Made by a program: the position numbers and the translations under genes
Shown: piece after piece, positions 10,339 through 22,727 of the stretch
How the letters are laid out: each line of letters starts with the position of its first letter
How positions within the stretch are numbered: the first letter of the stretch is position 1
Notes under the pieces: generated by a model
The model's input: only the letters and a program-made list of their open reading frames with translations
Database searches by the model: none
What the model was told of the DNA's origin: nothing
NCBI GenBank assembly: GCA_016617855.1
Contig: JAECUM010004304.1
Coordinates: 1 to 64,000, forward strand
Reading direction: 5' to 3'
Length of the DNA: 64,000 nt
From: Megalonaias nervosa
Lineage: Eukaryota > Mollusca > Bivalvia > Unionida > Unionidae

Positions 10339-12850
10339 GAAGCGATGTTGATTGCAACGTCTGATGGACAGTTTCTTTTCAGGAATCTGTTCCAACAGAA
10401 GCCAAAGTCATTAAAAAAAAAAATTCGTTTAACCGATTTCCAGAAATTGGGGCTACATAAAGGAACGGGGCGAGAGTACAACAGATGCCGCAAAAAGATT
10501 ATATCTTACTTATACAGGTGGGCCAATACCTCTCCTCTTTAACGAGTTTTGACATGGACCTTTCTCTGACATTTTATCTTTAGGTGATAGTGTCGGGCCA
10601 CGAAAGAAGTCCTGACGAATCTCATCGAGAGGAATCAGCGAAAAAAAGGGACAACCTACGAGCACTGGGTATGAAAAAAACGCACAATTTGGATCGATGG
10701 AAGAGATTGCAATTATTGAACCCCTAACTAGAAGATACTGATTTCAACGCCTCTTGGACAATATCTAGTTAGGGATCTCTTCCAACTGTAGGAAAAGTTT
10801 AAAGAAAAGTCGTAGACCCGATTTCTTGGAATCCGGAGATTAATATATAATAGTTGTAACAAAGTCCATTAGCGGATTACAGTATATATCTGGTTACTAA
10901 CAGTTCACCACTAAAATGATTTTGACATTTATTATTGTAGGATATCTTCTAAACTGAGATATATTTGACTCCCAAAAGCATTTCTGACGGTGTTTGTCTA
11001 ATGCAAGCGGAAAACAGATTGCAGCCACACTTTGCGATGCTTGAACCCTAACTCATATAAGTTTGATTTCAACCCCTGTTTGAAAGTACGTAAAGAGTGA
11101 TCCCAACAGTAGGAAACCTTAGAAGAAAAATCGTTGAGACGATTTCGACGAATTCGCGGTTAGATGAAAGAGGTTAGGCACAACACATGCGATCAGAAGA
11201 TTATACCTTACGTATATAGATGGGCCTCTATGTTTCCTTTTTAAAGAGTTCTGACAATGGACCTTGTCTGATATTTTATCTCTGTGCGATAGAGTCCACC
11301 CACGAAGGAAGTCCTGACGAATAACGTCGATAAGTAACAACGATGGGTACCTGGTATGAACAAGACTAAACTGTTATAGACTGTATCAAAATTGTGCACT
11401 AATTAAACCTCTGCTAAGAGGATTTTGATTACAACGCCTCTTGGATATTATCTAAATAACAGTAGGAGAAACTGAAAGAAAACACTTCGAGCCAATTTCG
11501 AGAAATTCTCGGCTAGATAAAGTAGAGCACAACACACGACGTAAGACTTTATATTACGTTTACATTTGGGCTAATAAGTCCCAACTTTATACAGTTTTTA
11601 CATGACCCATCTTTGATATTGTTATAAATTTTGGAGTATCCGCCATTTGCATATAGCCCTCCATTTTAAGGAATTCATAGATTTTCGTGATCACTTGTTT
11701 GATTTTGGGAAGTCGGTGTCCTCAGCTCGACTAATTAGCCAATTACTAAAGGCAAACTTCACAGATTGCAGTTTTGTTGAGATTCCAGGATGGCATGGTT
11801 TAATTTTATAGTGAATTAAGGTCAGAGTCCTATAAGTATCCCTGGAGCTGAGCAGTCCCCATTAAAACCTAACTTTATGGAACGATTTTGTGAGTCCCTC
11901 TGCTGTATTTGTGATGGATGACTGGTAAATTGTACAACAGAGCAATTGAGAAGGGACGGTTCCGTTGTCTGGAGACGGCTTGTATTGTTCCTATGATGGT
12001 AGATATCGTCCAAGGTTACAGGCGAAATGAGGCTTTAAACAATAATTTGACTGGCCTGAGGTAGCGCAGATAAGATAGTTCCCTGTACCTGTGTTTGAGA
12101 AATATATTTTCAAGGCGTGAAATACTACAACAACGTAAAGGAAATGTATTAAGGAAAAACCATGAATTCTGACGTTGTGGCATAAACAGCGAAATAAGGG
12201 GCGCCTTACGGGGTACCCACTATGAAAAACACGCAAATGCTAATAAACTGTATCAATAGTTTATTCTCATGGAACCCTTACTTAGAGGATTTTGATTTCA
12301 ATGCCTCTTATACAGTATCGAAATAAGGCCCCTTTCTAACAGCAGAAAAAGTTTAAAGAAAATTCGTCGAGCCGATTTCGAGAAACTCGTGACTAAATAA
12401 AGGAAGTCGAGCAGAACACATGCTGTAAGATTATATCGTACGTTTATATTTGGGCCATTACGTCCACTCTTTATACATGAATCCTTCATTGATATTTTAT
12501 TTCTAGGAGATAAGAGTCCACCTACGAAGGAAGTCCTGCCGAATTTCGTGGAGACGAAACAGCGAAATATGGGGCGCCTTAGGGGGTACCGGCTATGAAA
12601 AACACGCAAATGTTAATAAACTGTATCAAGAGTTTGTTCTCATGGAACCCTTACTTAGAGGATTTTGATTTCAATGCCTCTTATACAGTATTGAAATAAG
12701 GCCCCTTTCTAACAGTAGAAAAGTTTAAAGAAAATTCGTCGAGCCGATTTCGAGAAACTCGTGACTAAATAAAGGAAGTCGAGCAGAAAACATCCCGTAC
12801 GATTATATCTTATGTTTACATTTGGGCCGTTACGTCCACTCTTTATACAG
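10339..12850 (+). repeat. Left-arm tandem array, unit about 370 bp (forward)
   Basis: Head-to-tail copies each start near a GATTTTGATTTCAACGCCTC motif (about 10350, 10740, 11065, 11420, 12288, 12661). The unit then shows GTCGAGCCGATTTCGAGAA, GTAAGATTATATC, a TTTGGGCC motif, GGAAGTCCTGACGAA and GGTATGAAAAACACGC. The last two copies are nearly identical, with a 373-base spacing. Two interruptions (about 10850-11040 and 11640-12180) have diverged or inserted sequence. Confidence 0.85.
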
Positions 12851-13164
12851 TCTTGACTAAACCACTACGCCAGACCTCAGTAGGAGTGAAATAAATCTAC
12901 GACAGAGAATTTTTGGTCTACTGGCGGTCTCTGTAAACACAATAAGGTCATTCATGTCAAAGGCGTCCTAAAGATTTGTGCAATTCAATAGCTCAATTTT
13001 TCTCACCTACTGGGCGAAGTTCGCCAGAGCACTTAGGTGGGTGTCGTCTGTACCTCTGCGAGCGTCTGAAGCTGTCCACCGGCATGGCCTACATGCCGTG
13101 ATCCGATCTGTTTCAATTAACAGCTGCGTAGAAACAACGCCGTCTACATCAGCACACCAGGCTT

Positions 13165-13400
13165 CAGGTCGTTGTCGAGCGCAATTAGCATCGCAATCGG
13201 CCCGTCAGACATTTTCTGAACAGGGAATAGTAGCCGACGTCGCGGGCAAGGCGGAGGCACGCGACCATCCCCACGAGCCAAAACCATCCAATGGGTCACG
13301 CAGTTTTGCGAGTTGCCGAGGTTCACAAAGCCGACCTTTGTACAACTCGCCATGGCAGACGCGCCTGCTCGTCGCCCATGAAGACGCCGGAGAAGTGTTT
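13165..13400 (-). pseudogene. Adenain-like cysteine protease (PRO) remnant of a Polinton
   Basis: Two minus-strand frames must be combined. One (13397-13350) has the FSGVFMGDE motif that matches the GVFMRD signature before the catalytic domain. The other (about 13337-13274) has a VNLG motif followed by THW, which corresponds to the VNLD...THW block containing the catalytic histidine of C5/Ulp1-fold viral proteases. A frameshift separates them, and the downstream Cys region is not recognisable. In Polintons this protease matures capsid proteins. The copy here is plainly non-functional. Confidence 0.55.
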
Positions 13401-13404
13401 TCGG

Positions 13405-13644
13405 TTGGGCGAGTCGGAGCCGGTTAAAGTTGGAGATGGTGCTCGCCTTTCCTCCAGGCCCTTGCCTCCAACGCTGCTGTTGATGAACCTTAGGGCCAGC
13501 CCAGCTAAGGCGCCTAGTGGCGGCCTTGAAGGTAGCTAATTGCGCCGCGGTCACCGCCGCACTGGCAACAATAGCCAAGGATGTGAGACGAGCAAATAGT
13601 GGAATCGAAAAAGATCCCAACTTCTTTGCGATCAAAGACAGCAC
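13405..13644 (-). pseudogene. pX/pVI-like small capsid-associated protein, decayed
   Basis: The minus frame starting at 13644 opens with an amphipathic or hydrophobic stretch (IAKKLGSFSIPLFARLTSLA), then an Ala-rich helix, then basic residues and a GGKAS motif. This resembles the small Polinton/adintovirus proteins that have a membrane-active helix and a C-terminal GKGLYL-type tail, encoded just before the protease. The similarity is weak and from memory of the family layout. The following frame breaks indicate a dead copy. Confidence 0.35.
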
Positions 13645-13654
13645 GGAAACTTGC

Positions 13655-13797
13655 TTTGCTTTCAGCGTCTCTTGGACAGTATCTAAATAGGTACCTGTCC
13701 TAGCAATATAACTTTCATAAAGATTCCTCGAGTCGATTTCGAGATATCAGCGGCTAGGTGAAGAGGTCTGGTTCAATACATGACGTAAGAAGATTCC
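13655..13797 (+). repeat. Resumed forward 370-bp repeat at palindrome centre
   Basis: CTCTTGGACAGTATCTAAAT and CGAGTCGATTTCGAGATATC are in the same orientation as the left-arm array. Just after about 13798 the orientation flips (TTACGTAATGGCCCAAATG). This fixes the axis of the palindrome and shows that the GC-rich patch was inserted within the left arm. Confidence 0.7.
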
Positions 13798-16700
13798 ATA
13801 TCAACACTCAGTGAAAAGGTTACGTAATGGCCCAAATGTAAACGTAAGATATAATCTTACAGCATGTGTTCTGCTCGACTTCCTTTATCTAGGCGCTAGT
13901 TTCTCGAAATTGGCTCTACGAATTTTCTTCAAACCCTGATTACTGTTAGCACGGGTCCCTAATTAGATAATGTCTGAAAGACGCTGAAATGAAAATCATC
14001 TAAGTTGGAGAACAATCAGTACAAACTAGTTATACAATCTATTAACATTTGCGTTGTTTTCATACCCATCGGACACTGTAATGTGTCGAATTTTGAAGAA
14101 GTATTGAACTCTAAAGTTGAATAAATTGTGCATTAAAATTTTATCATACTCAAGCCAGAAAAGTCTTTGTGGAAGGTCACTTTGACATTTTTCTCTATCT
14201 CCGCGGATAAACATAAAGGCCCACATCTAAGGTTCAGTGAGAACTGACCTGGGCATTGTAGCGGTATCCTGGAAGAGAAACATTAGAGCTACCGACCATA
14301 ACCGCATGAAAGGGACCTCATGTCAAATAATCGATTTTCAAAGGGAAGTTGATATGCATCGTAATTCTCAGATTCTAGGCTGTCAAAATCTGATGAAAGA
14401 AATGATTATCTTGGGGAAAATTTAGGAACAGTTGCTTACGACTGGTCAGTTAAATTAAGGCTTACACCTTGGAAGTACTGTGAATTTAAAAAGTACCCAC
14501 CTTGGTCAAAATTCTTTAGTCAGAAATTTTCCTATGAGAGGACAAAGATTGACTCCGTTGAAACCTAAAGTATAGTGCTTTCCTCGTTAACAAGTAAAGA
14601 GACCAGGTGGCTGTCTTGAAAGGAAAGACAGGCTATAGTGCTAGGACGCACGATTTGTGAGAAAAGAAAACAGCATTAAGGAAACAGCTCTCCCAGAAAC
14701 TTACCAGGACAGTCCAAAGAGGGAAGTCCGGAAAGAAAGAAAGAGTTCGGAATAGAAAGATCAGAGGAAGAACAAGTATACACGTTGGAGGTGGGGAGAC
14801 ATGGGATACACGGAGACAAGAGAGGAAGCAACGCTAGGTAATGCAAATCAGGCGTGGACATTGTGCTCTTTTCACCACTCGTTACTATGATGAACGAATT
14901 CGCAATTGAACACTGCTATTAAATTCTATTAATGTAAATCTGTTGAACTGAAGTTGCCACTATTAGTTTATGTATTAATTAATTAAAATTTATTATATTT
15001 TTCTTGTTTAAGGGGGCTCGTATTGTACTATTTCTTCTCAATAGTCTCGCTCAGTTCTCTGTTGCTGTTCTATCTATCCACTCACACTGGGTAATAACAT
15101 CGAGGGAGGTCATCCTCTAGATAACGATCGCCAAATCTATTAACAACCCCTCTTTACCAAGAGAGGGCACCTTTTACAGACACCACTTATTTGGTCGTTT
15201 CCTCTTGACGAAATTCGTCAAGACCTCCATTGCGGATGGTTCTATCCCCTAGTGATAAAACATCAAAGACTGGTCCATATCAAAACTCTTAAGATGGGAT
15301 GTAATGGCCCAGTTCATCAGGTATGATGTCATCTTTTGACGGCATGTGTTGCACTCTACCATTTTCTCCAATTGCTAATTTCTCAAAATTGGCTCGAAGA
15401 AGTTTCTTTACACCTTCCCTACAGTAAGAACGGGTCCCTATTAAGATACCGTCCAAGAAATATTGAAATCAAAATCCTCTAAGTTGGAGTACAATCAGTA
15501 CAAACTAGTGATACAATCTATTAACATTCGCGTGTTTTTCATACCCGGTACCCATAGGACGCCCCTTGTTTCGCTGTTTCCTTTCGACGAAATTCATCAG
15601 GACTTCCTTTGTGAGTGGTCTCTATCCCCGAGATATCAAATATCAAAGAAGTGTTTATGTCAAAACTCAATTAAAAGGTGACGTATTGTCCCAAATGTAA
15701 CGTAAGATATAATCTTGCGGCATGTGTTGTACTCGATCTCCACTATCTAGTCGCGAATTTCTTAAATTTAGCTCGACCAATTTTTCTGCATTTTCTTACT
15801 GTTAGAACGGGTTCCTAACTAGATCATGTCCAAGAGGCGTTTAAATCAAAATCCTCTAAGTGGAGGTTCCATTAGTGCAAACTACTGACATAACCTATGA
15901 ATATTTGAGTGTTTTTCACACCCGGTACCCGTCGGACCTCTTATTTCGCTCTTACCACACGACGAAATTCGTGAGGACTTTATTTGTGGATGCACTCTAT
16001 CCCCTAGAGATAAAATATTAAAGAAAGGTCCATATCAAAACTCTAAAGAGGGTACGTAATGGCCCAACTGTACAACGGCATATCCAGTACTCGACCTCCT
16101 TTCTCTAGCAGCGAATTTCTCGAAATCGGCTCAGCGAATTTTCTTCCAACTTTTCCTGCTGTTAGAATGGGGTCCTATTTAGATAGTGTATGAGAGGCGT
16201 TGAAATCAGAATTCTTTAAGTAAGGGGTCAATTAATACAAACTATTGATACGTCATATTTACATTTCCGTGTTTTTGATACCGATACCCATCTGGCGTCC
16301 CTAATTTCCGTTTCCTCTCGACGAAATTCGTTATGACTTCTTTCGTTGATAGACTTGATACCCGTATAGATGAAATGTCAAAGAAGTGTCTATGTCAAGG
16401 GACTCAGTGGTCCAAATATATACGTAAAATACAATTTTCATATGGAATGTTTTGTACCCGATCGCCTTTATGTGGCCGCGACAGTCTCGAAATCAACTCG
16501 ACGTATTTAATTAATTTTTTTTTTTAACTTTTAGCACGCGTGCCTAACCAGGAACTGTCCAACAGGCGTTGAAATCAAAATACTCTAATTAGAGGTTTAA
16601 TCAGTACAAACTCTTGATTCAGTCTATTAATTTTTGCGTGTTTTTCATACCCGGTACCTATCGGACGCCCCTTATATCGCGGTTTCCTATCGACGAAATT

Positions 16701-17420
16701 CGTCAGGACTTCCTTCGAGAGTTGACTCTATTATCTAGAGATAAAATATCAAAGAAGCTTCCATTTCAAAACTTAATAAAGATATAATGTTTTTAAGGCA
16801 TGTGTCTTACGCGGCCTCCATCTTGCCGTAGATTTCTCGAAATCGCCTCAACATTTAAAAAACAAAACAAAAAAAAAACAAACCTTTTTCTACTGTTAGA
16901 ACGTGTACCTAGTTAGATACCATGCAATAGACGTTGAAATCAAAATCCTCTTAGCAGGTGTTCAGTTAGTACAAACTATCGACACACTATTAACATTTGT
17001 GTGTTGTTGTTTATGTTGGTTTTTGTCGGGGGTGGGGGGGGTTAATACCAGGCACGCATACGGCGTCCCTTATTTCGTTGTTTCCTCTCCATGAAATTCG
17101 TCAGCACATTTTTTGTGAATGGACCTCTATCCCCTTGAAATAAAATGTCAAAGAAGGGTCTTTGTTAAAATCTTCTTACAGCATGTGTCGTACGAGACCT
17201 CCGTCATCCTGCTGATTTCTCGAAATCGGCTCAACGAAATTCCTCAGGACTTCTTTCGTGACTACACTATCCTCTAGAGATAACACGTCAAGAAGGGTCC
17301 ATGTCAAATCTCTTTAAAGGTGATACTTAACAACCAAACTGTATAAGTAAGATATAATCTTCTTGCGGCATGTGCTTTATCCGCCCTCCACTCCCCTTTA
17401 TGTAACCCCAATTTCTGGAA
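13798..17420 (-). repeat. Right-arm tandem array, unit about 370 bp (inverted)
   Basis: Inverted copies have the landmark AAATCAAAATCCTCTAAG or variants at 15466, 15843, 16203, 16572 and 16937, which are spacings of 377, 360, 369 and 365 bases. An additional copy lies at 13985. The constant order (CGAAATTCGTCAGGACTTCC, TATCCCCTAGAGATAAAATATC, GGCATGTGTTGTACTCGA) mirrors the left arm. About 14100-15180 is not repeat-like and may be a later insertion. Confidence 0.85.
14100..15180. other. Unique segment inside the right arm
   Basis: About 1.1 kb without the 370-bp repeat landmarks. The short ORFs at 14026-14226, 14237-14425 and 14676-14861 have no recognisable domains. It may be an inserted sequence or a strongly diverged repeat. 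Confidence 0.4.
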
Positions 17421-18030
17421 ATTAGTTACAAGTGTGCTAAGTTCCCCAGTTCCAAGGACTTCAGGACAATATTCAAAGTCAACTGAAGGCTTCTTAAACT
17501 CGTAAATACTCCACATAATTCTCCTCTAAGGACATGACGACCACACAAGAGAAATCTCAAATTTCACATTTGTATGGGTTTTTTGTGGGGCTTTTTTCCT
17601 TCTTACTTGAGTCATTAGTAAGCTTTTCGAACCCGAATACTAATACTTAAAGCCATGCATCACAAGACACGATCCAAATGCCTAACACAACTAATTAATC
17701 CTATATCAAATTACTAAACACGTATTCCTATCAATATCCTAAACCATTCCTACATATAGTCCGTGATCTGTCTATATTCAGCTGTATAAAGCACTCGTAT
17801 TTCTCCAATCAGGTCAGAACTACACCAATGCATGCCTTAAAGAGGGTTCATCTGCATTAACTAAGTGGTAACCAATTGCATACTGAATTGGGAATAATGA
17901 ACAGATAAAAAATCTCGGTGTGAATAAGGAATAAGTATTCAAATGTATGTGAAAATATTTGAATCGGGAGTAAGTAACGGGTTACTTATTCCGTATTGAA
18001 TCGGGAATAAGGAATAAGTAGCCAACTTGA

Positions 18031-19552
18031 TTTCAGTACAACACAATGGGTTTGACAGTATTATCATTATTTCGACATAAACATTAATTTGTTCATCGTA
18101 GGAGACCAATCGTATAGCGATCACGTCAAAAAAAGAAAGATATTATAAGCACAATAGCAAGTCTGTACTCAAATAACACATTAAAATCTGGTGTTTGAGC
18201 AGAGCTAAAATCATTTTTGTTTAAACGTACAACGTTATGACCATCCAGGTCCGGCTAGATAATATACGAGAATTAACATGTTTTGACCAACTTGATACTG
18301 AAATCATAGTAAGGGACATGTAAAATGTCAATGTCATCGTCACTTTCATGTTTGAAAATGTCATCCACAATTTTTACTGAACATCTGAATGTAATATACC
18401 AAAGAATTAGGACGAGATTACAGGTACCCTGAAAGCCTTTCCGTCTCTTTGGTGTGACGTCAATTGCCTTGATATCCGTCAATAAGTATCATACACAAAT
18501 TCAACTAGTCACAGTTTTATAACCATTTCTTATTATGGTTCAGATTGCTGTACAGCAGCCTTCCATGAAACTCGCTTGCAGATATCTTCACTGAATCTCT
18601 GTTATTTAATATTATTTACAAACATACACAGTATGCGTATCTTAGAGGGATAACAAAAACGAAGCCGGTGCAAACAATACACTAAGAAGGAAAGGTTGTC
18701 AGTCAGTGCTAATGGATTTAGGGTGAAAAGTTATGCTCGTGATAGACTAATCATATGGACAAGCAAAAATATAAACATATTCACCCAGAACATATCTTGG
18801 TCTTCTGGCCTGCTGATGTTGTTAACATTTATGCGGGACATAAATTAACATGCGAGCGACTACTAGGTCACGCGATCCAGAATTAGCAAATGTTGGGAAA
18901 GCCACATTAGTTTTCAAAGTTAAAATAAAAATTAATATTTCGTGTAAGATCAGTAAATGCGCCTACATGGCCATGTTGGCATACACTGTAGTCTCCTTCG
19001 ACCGGACTCTTGCCTAACTGTATGGTCAGGAAATCACAGACCTTTGCGAGAGCCTTGTTGAACTAGACAAATTGGAGGTAAACTTTTGTCACCAATTTTG
19101 CTATACAATATACGCAAGATTTTGTAAAATACGATGGAAAGCAACAGACGCTAAAGTGTCAGCCGTTTATTTCAGCCAGTTCTGTGTGTGTGGCGCTAAT
19201 TGTTTTACAACACTTCAACCAAATGTTTCAACCGGCTGATAGCTAAAGACAACACATAAAACCCCGAAATGAAATCTAATATATGTAGCCATATATTAAT
19301 GTTTCTTGGCTTTTCTTTCAATTAAAAGTTAATGCTAGCAAACAATGGCTTGCCTAATGAGGGACACTGACTTATTATCAACAGTAAGGACATTTCGATA
19401 CGAACAATACGGTGCAATCCATTACGCAATAAATCTAAGCTGAATTGCCTTAGGCGGAATGACATTGTTGACAGGAACAGTAAAATTATAATGTTATTTT
19501 GTATTCTATTTGACATGTTCGTTTATCACATAAACTTTGTGAACCTAACACA

Positions 19553-19593
<41 letters not shown>

Positions 19594-20620
19594 ATAACTC
19601 CAAAGAAATACCATATCAAGATACAACATAGATTACGTGTGCATGTATTTGTCTGCGTTCGCGCCATCGTGGCTGAGCTCAGGTAAAACTGAATTAATGC
19701 AAACTTTCTATTCAAAAAGTATATCTCCTTTAAGCATACCGTTAGAAAATCTTCGTGACACTACAAAACCTAAACATAAGATGACTATGTCCGTAATATT
19801 ATATTCAAAGACCTTTATTTCTAGAGATTTATGTATGTTTGTTTGTTCGTATATTATTTATTCATTTATTTCGACATTCAAATATACCCTCGGTGACTCG
19901 GATTATGGAGTGCAGGTGGCTCTATATTGGCTGACACCGAAAGAAAGGATAAAATGACAGAGCAATAATGATCGTTTTCTTGTTGTTTGTTTTCTTTATT
20001 TTTTTTTGGGGGGGGGGATTCTACATTTCGTACATAGAACCACAGAAGTATAGAGCGAGTGTTTGCCACTGCGCTATCAAAATCGTACTTGTAAATTTAG
20101 TTTTCTGTCAGCTTCGACGGAAGAATATGCTAATACACTCATCCTGCAAAATTACAACATTCCAAAACTTAAACATTTGCGCAGGCAATGAATTAAACAG
20201 AAACTACGATACAGATATATTTACAGAACTACATTGCCTTGACTTCACTTGATGGGCTGAGAATGGTTGTGTGGTTCAGATATACGAATGGTTACAACTG
20301 TAACAAGAATTCTTTTAATACTTAAAACACACTTCTTGGAGGTCTGAGGATATAAAAGAGCAATGCTTACTGGTTTTACACTGCCAATCTCATATATCGT
20401 TCCCATGCTCTAGGAGTGACTATACAGAAAAACTCTTATCAAAACCTTAACAAAGATTTTCAAAGGATTTTTGCCTTCCTCATGAGGTGAGCAGATGTAT
20501 GGATATGAAAGGGCAATGCATACTGATTCTCATACATGCGATAGAACAGGAAAGTCAACCAAGGACAAATCGGGAGATTTTTCAGATCTCGTCAGAAGTT
20601 TTGACTTCAAAAGCGGGAGG
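18031..20620. other. Intergenic DNA, no gene recognised
   Basis: AT-rich. A minus-strand frame at 18273-18482 (ending SDDDIDILHVPYYDF) is coding-like but isolated. The other short ORFs have neither domains nor splice context. It contains the (TC)n run at 19555-19591 and a G-run near 20009. Confidence 0.5.
19555..19591. repeat. (TC)n microsatellite
   Basis: Uninterrupted CT dinucleotides following a short CACACA stretch. Confidence 0.95.
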
Positions 20621-21060
20621 AACGTCAATGAGAATGGTGAATGTTTCACTGCGGCATAAGCCTTAACACACTGAGAATCCAACGTTTGGATCATTATGTC
20701 AGCATTTTTCGTTCGTTTATTTGAGAGCTTTTGTGCAATTACTTAGGGATTATCTTAACTAGGTCTAAAAAAATGTTCTGCTACAATCAACGGGGGATTA
20801 TGTTCAGCTATGAAGTTGTAAAATAGTGTCTCTGCTTGTATATTTGTATCCACATTTGATGCAGATCTGCAAACATGGATTTCAAAGATGGAGCGTTGTC
20901 GCGTATAATGTGCTTGTATGTGATATGGTTTCTGCATGATGCATAATGGCGTTCTTGCCACCAAGGCAGATTTTAAAATCAGCTCTACAGGAGGGGCAGA
21001 ATGCATATTCATGTCCTTTGAACTTGATTCCAACCAATGAAATTTCCGTTAGCATCCATT
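20620..21060 (-). pseudogene. hAT transposase N-terminal fragment, frameshifted
   Basis: One minus frame (about 21020-20930) reads HEYAFCPSCRADFKICLGGK, a BED-like zinc finger of hAT transposases (CxxC, then the FxI-GGKNA motif, then HH). Another frame then continues with AETLFYNFIAEHNPPL (about 20845-20795), which matches the conserved F-x-AEHNLP block that follows the finger in this family. The change of frame between blocks, and stops further on, show that it is dead. Below about 20760 a weakly matching stretch may be the next part of the transposase. No termini found. Confidence 0.6.
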
Positions 21061-21289
21061 ATTGAATTTCGTGTGCTTTTTCGGTTGCTTCGATTTTTGG
21101 TGTTTTAGCAGTCATCATTGGGAGATAATGGATGCCTGACATCTCTACAAACTTTAAACAATGAAGCCAAAACGGATACTGTTATATACCGCTTGTGCTC
21201 TTTAGTAGTCCAAACAATTAACAACTTTAATCCTGTCCGATTTACTTTTGATCACACACAGCACAGACTCTAATCCAGCTTGACAACTT

Positions 21290-22350
21290 GAAGCACCGAT
21301 GCAGAACCGTGATGAGAGAATCGAAGTAACGTTAACTGTTTCATCACCAGTGCGATCTCTGGGTTGCGACCTCGAGTGGTCTCGTGCGGTGTCAGAAAGA
21401 CCTCGTCGAACGCATGCTGCTTCGAGATCGAGATCATCTGGGTGGTGTGGGAAGTGGTTTGCCCCTAAAGGACCCGCAATTGAGCCGATATGTTTTCACC
21501 CAAACTGAGGATGGTGCGTGCGAATGTCTCCATATCGCAGCCTTAAGACGAAGTCATACATAAAATCAAAAATCTTTCTAATTAACGACTAGTACGTGGG
21601 TCTGTCCATTGTGCTTGCCTCGAACAGCCGCCGGCAAATTGAGCCAGCCTCTTTGGTTAGACCAAATGACATGTTATTGGCCTGGTAGGCTACAAAGAGC
21701 TGTTCCACGTGTCTGCCAAGTTCTTCCACACTGTCAGAGCAATAAAACGTACCCAGTCATCGACAGGCCTTCGCTGGTGCACTGCTGCGACGACTTACAC
21801 TGCGTCCGTTTTTTTTTTCTTTGCCTTTTTATAAACAGATGCACGTTTCTCTGCCTAAAGGAAAAATGTGTTCGACACCTTTTGAGTGCCTTAGCCAGTC
21901 ACATCGAATACAAGCCTCGCCCGAATCTTCAGCGTCATTTCTCTGTTTGGGGGATACCAACCAAGATCTTTTCAGACTGATTGGCCGCCATCCACAACAT
22001 ACCGTACTTTTTAATAAACTTCTTATCCTTCACTGCTAAACTCTCCTCTTTGTGGGGGGCATCATCAAACTATTCCTTTTAGGCAGATTCCTCTGGCTCC
22101 TCCGCACTTGGATCCGTCATGGGTTACTCTGGAACTCCACCGCTTGCCTATCAATGCGACCTCCGGCTTCGGCAACCAAAACTATTCTTTAATGTTATTG
22201 CTTCTTTTTAAACACTGCAAACACCTGCGCCAGCTACCATTTCCGCTCCATGTACTCACGGTAAACCCAATTTCGCTAGCGTTCTAACAACATGTTTGTG
22301 ATAGGCTCTTGTCGCGTTTGTGTATTTCCACTTTCAGGGGTCATAGACAC
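21290..22350 (-). pseudogene. Unassigned decayed frames of the Polinton segment
   Basis: Minus-strand translation around 21780-21600 gives a plausible coding run (SVEELGRHVEQLFVAYQ, then FGLTKEAGSICRRLFEAS) that I cannot assign. Nearby frames are interrupted. By position it could be capsid or accessory protein DNA downstream of the ATPase. Plus-strand ORFs in this stretch (21299-21508, 21609-21980, 21821-22039) are probably shadows of GC-rich coding DNA. Confidence 0.3.
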
Positions 22351-22369
22351 GACCACTTCAGCTTCATGC

Positions 22370-22640
22370 TTGAGGATATACTGGCTACCCACTTCAGTGA
22401 ACATACGCATCTTTGTAGAACATTTTGTTTAAATGCACGTGGGCGGGAGCCCGGATAGAGGCGGTTATTGCCCACGGTACGCTTGCCAGCGTCCTGACTG
22501 TTTCTTCCATATCTTCTACACGACCTTGCCCTTATCACGAGTTTCTTTGACGGCCCTTGCGGCGGCTTAACGGGCTTGATGACGAATGCGAACTTTGTTT
22601 CCGCCTCGAATACCGTCTCTTGCTGACCGGTCTGCTTGGC
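22370..22640 (-). pseudogene. Small decayed frame after the ATPase
   Basis: A minus-strand run (AAARAVKETRDKGKVV, then after a stop and shift EDMEETVRTLASVPWAI) lies just downstream of the ATPase remnant. It is helical and charged, and coding-like. It probably belongs to another small Polinton gene, but no family motif was recognised. Confidence 0.3.
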
Positions 22641-22727
22641 GTCGAGCTGGCCAGGAAAATCTTGTCAGCGTTTGTCATTTTTGTAAGCGGCGTTATGGCA
22701 AGTTGCGGAAAATTTCTGACAACAGGC

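Larger units (their letters stand above)
12860..13650 (-). mobile_element. GC-rich Polinton/adintovirus remnant inside the palindrome
   Basis: About 0.8 kb of GC-rich DNA interrupts the forward 370-bp array: the array stops near 12850 and resumes, still forward, near 13655. Minus-strand frames carry decayed protease and pX/pVI-like sequences, described separately. Long open frames on both strands (12978-13427 plus, 13291-13539 plus) follow from the high GC content. Gene order on the minus strand (small pX-like protein, then protease) agrees with Polinton/adintovirus genomes. Confidence 0.6.
9651..18030. mobile_element. 8.4-kb giant inverted-repeat (foldback-like) element
   Basis: The left end (from 9651, TCAAGTTGGTTACTTATTCC) is matched in reverse complement by the right end (to 18030) with about 90 percent identity over the first 50 bases. 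Internal landmarks also pair: the region around GGCATGCATTGG (about 9858) with CCAATGCATGCC (about 17826), the stretch GAAAAGCTTACTAATGACTC (about 10081) with GAGTCATTAGTAAGC (17610), and the CCAGTTCCAAGG region. Both arms are filled with a ~370-bp tandem unit. The symmetry axis is near 13798, close to the midpoint. No transposase frame is visible. The arms suggest a foldback/TU-type or other non-autonomous DNA transposon. A clean target-site duplication was not found at the chosen ends. Confidence 0.75.

Noticed and set aside
12978..13539. Plus-strand ORFs of 149 and 82 codons in the GC-rich patch
   Set aside because: Low-complexity Ser/Arg/Ala-rich translations. The minus strand carries the recognisable protease motifs, so these are shadows of GC-rich coding DNA.
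18273..18482. Minus ORF with SDDDIDILHVPYYDF considered as an exon
   Set aside because: Isolated, with no convincing splice sites, neighbours or recognised domain.
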